A DNA stretch of 5,943 nucleotides from Bacteroidetes bacterium UBA6183. GTDB lineage: Bacteria > Bacteroidota > Bacteroidia > UKL13-3. Below, in pieces: positions 1 to 3,173 of the stretch. The notes beneath the pieces are model-generated. The model made no database searches and was not told the DNA's origin. It saw nothing but the letters and a program-made list of their open reading frames with translations. The position numbers and the translations under genes were made by a program. Where the stretch lies: assembly GCA_002422865.1 (NCBI GenBank), contig DITN01000018.1:1-5943 (forward strand). Reading direction: 5' to 3'. Position 1 is the stretch's first letter. Each line of letters opens with the position of its first letter.

Positions 1-14
1 GTCTAACTTTTTGG

Positions 15-61
15 GGGCATTCCATCCATGGATGGCCTTTTTTATTGGACGATGGATGCCC
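15..61. repeat. Decayed hairpin at the left edge, 11-bp stem with one bulged T
   Basis: GGGCAT (15-20) and CCATC (22-26) pair with GATGGATGCCC (51-61), giving 11 paired bases and a single unpaired T at 21. The segment running on to 115 looks like a degraded relative of the B-C part of the composite repeat: it has GATGCCCAT near 54-62, CAGGGCT at 86-92 followed by GCAAAAA, and CAAAGCCCT at 115-123 where copy I begins. This is probably an older, eroded unit. The fold competes with the inner palindrome at 22-35. Confidence 0.4.
22..43 (+). terminator. Possible rho-independent terminator of an upstream gene
   Basis: A perfect 14-bp palindrome, CCATCCATGGATGG (22-35), can form a 5-bp stem with a 4-base loop. 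It is followed by CC and six T residues (38-43). A hairpin plus T-tract fits an intrinsic terminator for a gene ending left of the window, but the stem is short, two bases separate it from the T run, and the same bases can join a larger fold (15-61). Treat as tentative. Confidence 0.3.
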
Positions 62-142
62 ATATGCAATAGATATTAACAGTCTCAGGGCTAGCAAAAA
101 ATCATTCTTGTTTTCAAAGCCCTCCAAGGGCGCAATCCATTC

Positions 143-164
143 GCGATGTGTTAACACCCCTAGC
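143..164. repeat. Hairpin A1 (degenerate copy)
   Basis: Aligned with the other A elements by position and by the preceding bases (CAATCCATTC against CAATCTATTC in A3). It keeps the outer GC...GC and the AACACCCCT stretch, but the left arm reads GCGATGTGTT, so the 9-bp stem of A2-A4 is broken. It contains a perfect 10-bp palindrome, GTGTTAACAC (148-157), as an alternative small fold. This is the most eroded of the five A copies. Confidence 0.6.
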
Positions 165-183
165 CCATAAAAACCGGATATAT

Positions 184-204
184 GCGATGGGCGATGCCCA
201 TCGC
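184..204. repeat. Hairpin B1, perfect 9-bp stem with 3-base loop
   Basis: GCGATGGGC (184-192) pairs perfectly with GCCCATCGC (196-204) around the loop GAT. It is the cleanest B copy. B2 (931-952) and B3 (5905-5926) keep the outer GCGAT/ATCGC pairs but carry mismatches or bulges further in. Its G+C-rich stem stands out against A+T-rich surroundings, as REP-like palindromes usually do. Confidence 0.75.
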
Positions 205-210
205 AGTTCA

Positions 211-280
211 GATTTCGCCCTTGCAGGGCTTGCAAAAATCCAAATCAATAAGTTAAACAAAGCCCTTAAAGTGCGAAATC
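211..280. repeat. Inverted repeat C1, 21-base arms (18 of 21 pair)
   Basis: The 21 bases at 211-231 (starting GATTTCGC, ending AGGGCTT) are the reverse complement of 260-280 (starting AAGCCCT, ending GCGAAATC) at 18 of 21 positions; the intervening 28 bases are A+T-rich. A smaller nested hairpin, GCCCT (217-221) with AGGGC (225-229), is an alternative to the long fold. The right arm overlaps the left arm of the following A2 block, so C links two successive A elements. Confidence 0.65.
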
Positions 281-285
281 TATTC

Positions 286-307
286 GCGAGGTGGTAACAC
301 CCCTCGC
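286..307. repeat. Hairpin A2, 9-bp stem with one bulged T
   Basis: GCGAGG (286-291) pairs with CCTCGC (302-307), T292 is unpaired, GGT (293-295) pairs with ACC (299-301), and AAC is the loop. The stem is G+C-rich and lies 78 bases before the transposase start. A stem with one extrahelical base is the form in which IS200/IS605-type transposases recognise their ends, and REP hairpins commonly carry a mismatch or bulge (family knowledge). That this one is a substrate is inference. Confidence 0.75.
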
Positions 308-328
308 ATACAAAATCAAAAAATATTA

Positions 329-360
329 TTTGACTATAATTTCCATTTGATATAAATTTA
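329..360 (+). promoter_or_regulatory. Candidate Bacteroidota-type promoter for the transposase gene
   Basis: TTTG at 329-332 is followed after 20 bases by TAAATTTA at 353-360, which matches 7 of 8 bases of the Bacteroidota -7 element TAnnTTTG. A start site a few bases further on would give a leader of roughly 15-20 bases before the ATG at 385. The whole segment between hairpin A2 and the gene is A+T-rich. No ribosome binding site is visible, which is usual in this phylum. Confidence 0.45.
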
Positions 361-384
361 AATGTTAATCATTAATCATAAACC

Positions 385-837
385 ATGGGACAATCACTAG
401 TTCAAACCTATGTACATTTAGTTTTCTCTACTAAACACCGTAAACCGTTAATCATACCACCATTCGAGGATGAGTTACACAATTACTTGGGAGGTGTTTG
501 TAACGAATTGAATTGCCAGAGCATAATAGTAGGTGGCTACACCGACCATGTCCATATCCTCTACAAACAATCACAAAGGATTGCTTTGATGAAATTGGTT
601 GAAGAAGTAAAGAAACGATCATCCAAATGGATAAAAGAAAAGCACCCGTTACTTTCAAACTTCTATTGGCAAAATGGTTACGCGGCATTTTCTGTTGACC
701 CTAAAAACATGGACGGACTTGTTAGCTACATAGCCAATCAGCATGAACACCACAGTAAAAACGGCTTTCAAAATGAACTCAGAAGTATGCTTATCGAGCA
801 TTTTGTTGAATTTGACGAAAGATACGTTTGGGATTAA
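385..837 (+). CDS. IS200-like / REP-associated tyrosine (Y1 HUH) transposase
   Basis: Single-strand DNA transposase of 150 residues, the usual length for a stand-alone Y1 transposase. Family enzymes nick and rejoin single-stranded DNA at hairpin-marked ends. Visible features: N-terminal strand QTYVHLVFSTKHR (7-19); HUH metal-binding motif H55-V-H57 inside DHVHIL; the conserved WQNGYAAFSV segment (95-104); and the catalytic tyrosine helix YIANQHEHH, with Y115 as nucleophile and Q119 as the third metal ligand. All active-site residues are present and the frame is intact, so it is probably functional. No tnpB is nearby. The ATG at 385 is chosen because the conserved N-terminal strand follows at once. 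It is bracketed by hairpins A2 and A3, each in a matching 56-bp direct repeat (252-307 and 854-909). A REP-associated type is more likely than a classical IS200 because the hairpin repeats recur away from the gene; the exact subgroup cannot be settled by eye. Confidence 0.92.
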   Translation: MGQSLVQTYVHLVFSTKHRKPLIIPPFEDELHNYLGGVCNELNCQSIIVGGYTDHVHILYKQSQRIALMKLVEEVKKRSSKWIKEKHPLLSNFYWQNGYAAFSVDPKNMDGLVSYIANQHEHHSKNGFQNELRSMLIEHFVEFDERYVWD

Positions 838-840
838 ACT

Positions 841-859
841 GTTAATTTAACTTGTTAAA
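841..859. repeat. Short A+T-rich palindromes after the transposase stop
   Basis: GTTAATTTAAC (841-851) is a perfect 11-base palindrome about a central T, and TTTAAC (846-851) pairs with GTTAAA (854-859) across TT. They lie 3-22 bases after the stop codon. They could weakly stabilise the mRNA end or mark the right edge of the transposase module, since similarity to the composite repeat begins at 854. There is no T-tract, so a terminator call is not supported. Confidence 0.3.
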
Positions 860-887
860 CAAAGCGCTGAAAGTGCGCAATCTATTC

Positions 888-909
888 GCGAGGTGGTGAA
901 ACCCCTCGC
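888..909. repeat. Hairpin A3, same stem and bulged T, variant loop
   Basis: GCGAGG (888-893) pairs with CCTCGC (904-909), T894 is bulged, GGT (895-897) pairs with ACC (901-903), and the loop is GAA rather than AAC. Substitutions against A2 are confined to the loop, so the stem and bulge are kept exactly. Confidence 0.75.
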
Positions 910-930
910 TCCAATAAAAAACAGATATAC

Positions 931-952
931 GCGATGAGCGATGCCCTATCGC
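931..952. repeat. Hairpin B2, imperfect copy
   Basis: GCGAT (931-935) pairs with ATCGC (948-952). Inside, G936 is unpaired before A937 and G938 can pair with T947 and C946. It is weaker than B1 because of substitutions and one extra base in the right arm, but it holds the same place 43 bases after the start of A3. Confidence 0.6.
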
Positions 953-958
953 AGTTTA

Positions 959-1028
959 GATTTCGCCCTTACAGGGCTTGTAAAAATCTAAATCAATAAG
1001 TTAAACAAAGCGCTGAAAGCGCGCAACC
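959..1028. repeat. Inverted repeat C2, 21-base arms (16 of 21 pair)
   Basis: The left arm at 959-979 (GATTTCGCCCTT then ACAGGGCTT) faces 1008-1028 (starting AAGCGCTG). Sixteen of 21 positions are complementary. The left arm is nearly identical to that of C1, while the right arm has diverged (GCGCTGAAAGCGCGC). The nested GCCCT/AGGGC hairpin is kept. Confidence 0.5.
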
Positions 1029-1033
1029 TTATC

Positions 1034-1055
1034 GCGAGGTGGTAACACCCCTCGC
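1034..1055. repeat. Hairpin A4, identical to A2
   Basis: All 22 bases match A2: GCGAGG (1034-1039), bulged T1040, GGT (1041-1043), loop AAC, ACC (1047-1049), CCTCGC (1050-1055). It ends 16 bases from the xre stop codon on the opposite strand, so the hairpin would form near the 3' end of the xre transcript and may protect it or slow read-through. No T-tract follows on either strand. Confidence 0.75.
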
Positions 1056-1071
1056 CCATAAAAACAAACCG

Positions 1072-1431
1072 CTATTTTTTAGGCTTTTTGGCAGACTTCA
1101 CCTCGGCTTTTAACGCAGCAATTTCGGCACGAAGGGTTTCAATCATATTCACCAACTCTTCTATTTCGCCTTTGGTGGCAAAGCCATATTGTTTTTGAGG
1201 ATCTTCGGCTTTAGGTTTAGCCGTTGCTGTGGATTCAAAAAAGTTGGCCACATCTACTTTTAATACTTGAGCAATTTCTATTAAACGCGTCACAGGCACA
1301 TTGGTTAAACCTCTTTCGATTTTGGAGAAAGCACCTTTCGTCATACCTAAATCTTCGGCCACACTCTCCTGACTTAAATCTAATGCCTGACGAGCCCTAC
1401 GTATTTTCTGACCTATATTTTTCTGATTCAC
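1072..1431 (-). CDS. XRE-family helix-turn-helix regulator, likely R-M control protein
   Basis: DNA-binding regulator of 119 residues. The N-terminal HTH_3/XRE domain covers about residues 6-64; its helix-turn-helix is QESVAEDLGMTKGAFSKIERG (from Q21), and the LIEIAQVLKVDVANFF end is typical of the fold. A linker rich in K, P and E follows. The C-terminal helix (about 88-112) has an a/d pattern of I90, L93, I97, L100, I104, L107, V111, suggesting a short coiled coil for dimerisation or tetramerisation, and the protein ends in a basic lysine-rich tail. Start: GTG at 1431; an in-frame stop lies two codons upstream, and the first internal ATG (Met30) would delete half of the domain. It is divergent from mod across a 119-bp gap full of AGTAT palindromes, which suggests self-repression and control of mod-res (inference). 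It is longer than classical C proteins of type II systems (about 80 residues). The family call is firm; the regulatory target is not shown. Confidence 0.88.
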   Translation of the reverse strand: MNQKNIGQKIRRARQALDLSQESVAEDLGMTKGAFSKIERGLTNVPVTRLIEIAQVLKVDVANFFESTATAKPKAEDPQKQYGFATKGEIEELVNMIETLRAEIAALKAEVKSAKKPKK

Positions 1432-1483
1432 CCTTCAAATTTCATGAAGATTATCAAGACATTAATAAACGCGCGAACGCCAT

Positions 1484-1506
1484 AAAGTATCTTTTTAAGA
1501 TACTTT
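1484..1506. promoter_or_regulatory. Perfect 10-3-10 palindrome P1, candidate operator
   Basis: AAAGTATCTT (1484-1493) and AAGATACTTT (1497-1506) are perfect reverse complements around TTT. P1 lies 53 bases upstream of the xre start and 45 bases upstream of the mod start. It shares the AGTAT core with the next palindrome, and its centre (1495) is 20 bp, about two helical turns, from the P2 centre (1515). It is a likely binding site for the divergently encoded XRE protein. Confidence 0.55.
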
Positions 1507-1545
1507 GTATACTATTAGTATATTTACAACCCAATAGTATACAAA
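1504..1545. promoter_or_regulatory. Palindrome P2 and 13-bp inverted repeat before mod
   Basis: TATACTATTAGTATA (1508-1522) is a perfect 15-base palindrome centred on T1515. In addition TTTGTATACTATT (1504-1516) and AATAGTATACAAA (1533-1545) form a perfect 13-bp inverted repeat with a 16-base spacer, ending five bases before the mod start. AGTAT or its complement occurs five times in 1486-1540. This fits a multi-site operator for a dimeric XRE repressor, or a hairpin in the mod leader RNA that could hide the start codon; sequence alone does not separate the two. Confidence 0.55.
1519..1526 (+). promoter_or_regulatory. Candidate -7 element of the mod-res promoter
   Basis: TATATTTA matches 7 of 8 bases of the Bacteroidota TAnnTTTG element and lies 24 bases before the mod GTG. 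The upstream partner is weak: only the T run at 1492-1496 falls near the expected distance. The element overlaps the right half of palindrome P2, so a protein bound there would block it. Confidence 0.35.
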
Positions 1546-1550
1546 CAAAA

Positions 1551-3170
1551 GTGCCCACGCTAAACTGGATAGGTAAAGAGAAAGTAGTACATCATCATCA
1601 AGATGTGCCTTTCCGCGTATTGGAGCACCGATACGGTTTTACTGAAAAAGGAGAGCAAAAAAAGCCTACCAACAGCGGTAACTTAATTATACATGGCGAC
1701 AACTTAGAAGCATTGAAAGCACTGCTACCGGAGTATGAAGGACGCATTAAATGTATTTATATTGACCCGCCTTACAATACTGGAGAAGAAAAATGGGTTT
1801 ACAACGACAATGTTTCCCACCCGAAAGTAGCAAAATGGCTCGGTGAAATTGTTGGCAAAGAAGGAGATGACCTTACTCGCCATGATAAATGGTTGTGCAT
1901 GATGTATCCAAGATTAAAACTTCTTGCTAAACTACTAAGTGAAGATGGTGCTATTTTCATATCAATTGATGATAATGAGCAGGCAAATTTAAAATTAATG
2001 TGCGATGAGATATTTGGCATCAAACAATTTGTAGGACAATGGAACTGGTATAAATCTGCTACACCACCAAATTTATCGCATAAAATTAAGAAGAACATAG
2101 AGTATATTTTATGCTACTCAAAAAAAGCCAATAATAATAGATTTTATGGCATACAAAAGGAGAGCAAAAGTGATGATCCACTTACTAAACCTCAAAATAG
2201 CTTGAAAGAATTATTATTTAAGGCGGGCAGTTTGAAAATTAAGTTGAACAATCAAATTATCAAAAAAGGCATTTATGGTACTTCAAAGTTTCCCAATGAG
2301 TTATTAAATGACCTTATAATTGAAAACGGGACAAATAAAAATAATGTTAGTTTCAAAAACAGGTTTATCTGGGTTCAGGAAAAACTTGATGAAGAACTAT
2401 CCAAGAATACGGACGTTAAAATTAATTCAAAATCGTTGGTACTAGCATATAAAAAACAAGAGTATTCAAAAGAATCACCTCCCAATTTAATCGATTTGAC
2501 AGTTGGGGTAGATACAACAGAGAATGCAGGTAGACTATTGTTCAATATTTTTAATGAGAAAGTATTTGACTTCCCTAAACCACCTTCATTAATTGAATAT
2601 ATTTCTAGCTTTTTATGTGATCAAAATTCAATCATCTTAGATTCCTTCGCAGGTTCCGGCACAACAGCACATGCGGTCTTAAACCTCAATAAACAAGATG
2701 GAGGCAACCGTAAATTCATTTGCATTGAAATGGAAGATTATGCCGAAACCATTACTGCCGAAAGGGTTAAACGTGTTATAAAAGGTTATGGAAATACAGA
2801 AGGTACAGGCGGTAGTTTCGATTACTACGAATTAGGAAAAACCCTCTTTAAAAAGAACGGTTATTTAAATGAAGCAATAGATGAAGACAACATCCGTAAC
2901 TACATTTATTACACCGAAACCAAGCAGCCGCTCACCAAAACAAGAACCACTAATAATTGGTATTTGCTTGACCATTTAAATGAAACAGCCTACTACTTTT
3001 ATTACGAAAAAGATAAGCTAACCACGTTAGATTTAGAAGGATTGAGCATTGTTAAAGAGAAAGCGGAACAATACATTATATATGCCGACAACTGTTTGCT
3101 TGACAAGGATTACCTATTAAAGCACAACATTATTTTTAAGAAAATACCACGGGATATCAAACGATTTTAA
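1551..3170 (+). CDS. mod: Type III restriction-modification methyltransferase (Mod)
   Basis: Predicted N6-adenine DNA methyltransferase, modification and recognition subunit of a type III system; Mod alone methylates one strand of an asymmetric site and is also required for cleavage by Res. With the GTG at 1551 it has 539 residues, somewhat short for the family. Visible motifs: NLIIHGDNLEALKALL (about 45-60), catalytic motif IV DPPY (72-75, then NTG), FISIDDNEQ, and AdoMet-binding motif I DSFAGSGTT (364-372, FAGSG at 366-370). The order DPPY, then target recognition region, then FxGxG marks the beta class, as expected for Mod. The segment between (about 170-340) should hold the target recognition domain. 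Start choice: the frame is open back to 1224, but that part is antisense to xre and has no family resemblance; VPTLNWIGKEKV is the conserved Mod start, and the next ATG lies beyond the catalytic motif. No Shine-Dalgarno is seen. Res follows after 3 bases, so the two are surely one operon. The recognition sequence cannot be predicted. Confidence 0.93.
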   Translation: MPTLNWIGKEKVVHHHQDVPFRVLEHRYGFTEKGEQKKPTNSGNLIIHGDNLEALKALLPEYEGRIKCIYIDPPYNTGEEKWVYNDNVSHPKVAKWLGEIVGKEGDDLTRHDKWLCMMYPRLKLLAKLLSEDGAIFISIDDNEQANLKLMCDEIFGIKQFVGQWNWYKSATPPNLSHKIKKNIEYILCYSKKANNNRFYGIQKESKSDDPLTKPQNSLKELLFKAGSLKIKLNNQIIKKGIYGTSKFPNELLNDLIIENGTNKNNVSFKNRFIWVQEKLDEELSKNTDVKINSKSLVLAYKKQEYSKESPPNLIDLTVGVDTTENAGRLLFNIFNEKVFDFPKPPSLIEYISSFLCDQNSIILDSFAGSGTTAHAVLNLNKQDGGNRKFICIEMEDYAETITAERVKRVIKGYGNTEGTGGSFDYYELGKTLFKKNGYLNEAIDEDNIRNYIYYTETKQPLTKTRTTNNWYLLDHLNETAYYFYYEKDKLTTLDLEGLSIVKEKAEQYIIYADNCLLDKDYLLKHNIIFKKIPRDIKRF

Positions 3171-3173
3171 ACC

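Larger units (their letters stand above)
116..307. repeat. Composite hairpin repeat, copy I (arm-A1-B1-C1-A2)
   Basis: First well-preserved copy of a unit of about 190 bp found three times in the window. In order: left arm starting AAAGC (116), hairpin A1 (143-164, decayed), the link ATAAAAA...ATATGC, hairpin B1 (184-204), the link CAGTTCA, inverted repeat C1 (211-280), then hairpin A2 (286-307). A1 to A2 start distance is 143 bp. No open reading frame or T-tract terminator is visible in it. The two A elements are in direct orientation, so the unit is itself a directly repeated A block flanking B and C. Architecture is similar to a BIME (paired REP hairpins with a linker), but the sequence is not one I recognise. 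Confidence 0.85.
854..1055. repeat. Composite hairpin repeat, copy II (arm-A3-B2-C2-A4)
   Basis: Second copy, lying between the convergent 3' ends of the transposase gene and the xre gene. It has the same order as copy I: left arm GTTAAACAAAGC (854-865), A3 (888-909), B2 (931-952), C2 (959-1028) and A4 (1034-1055). A3 to A4 start distance is 146 bp against 143 in copy I, and A-to-B distance is 43 against 41. The 56-bp blocks 854-909 and 1000-1055 are direct repeats of each other and of 252-307. No coding potential is seen. A location between convergent genes is typical of REP-like elements. Confidence 0.85.

Noticed and set aside
252..258. Integron attC-like core GTTAAAC (also at 854 and 1000), suggested by the cassette-like layout
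   Set aside because: It matches GTTRRRY, but no partner RYYYAAC lies at the opposite end of the palindromes, copy III has lost the motif, and no integron integrase is in the window. An A+T-rich heptamer of this kind is expected by chance.
381..390. The same ACCATGG context at the transposase and res starts, as a possible shared signal
   Set aside because: Seven bases shared at two starts is weak; mod and xre do not have it, and no known bacterial signal fits.
452..688. Minus-strand open frame of 78 codons inside the transposase gene
   Set aside because: It is the shadow of a gene with complete catalytic motifs on the other strand; no start signal or recognisable domain.
116..1055. CRISPR array
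   Set aside because: The repeats are 143-146 bp apart with several conserved sub-blocks, the intervening sequence is itself repeated, and no cas gene is present.
1224..1550. Open frame extending mod upstream by 109 codons to an ATG at 1224
   Set aside because: It runs antisense through most of the xre gene and the promoter gap, has no Mod-like sequence, and the conserved Mod N-terminus begins at the GTG at 1551.
1799..2098. Minus-strand open frame of 99 codons inside mod
   Set aside because: Antisense to conserved Mod sequence; composition looks like a reverse-frame artefact.
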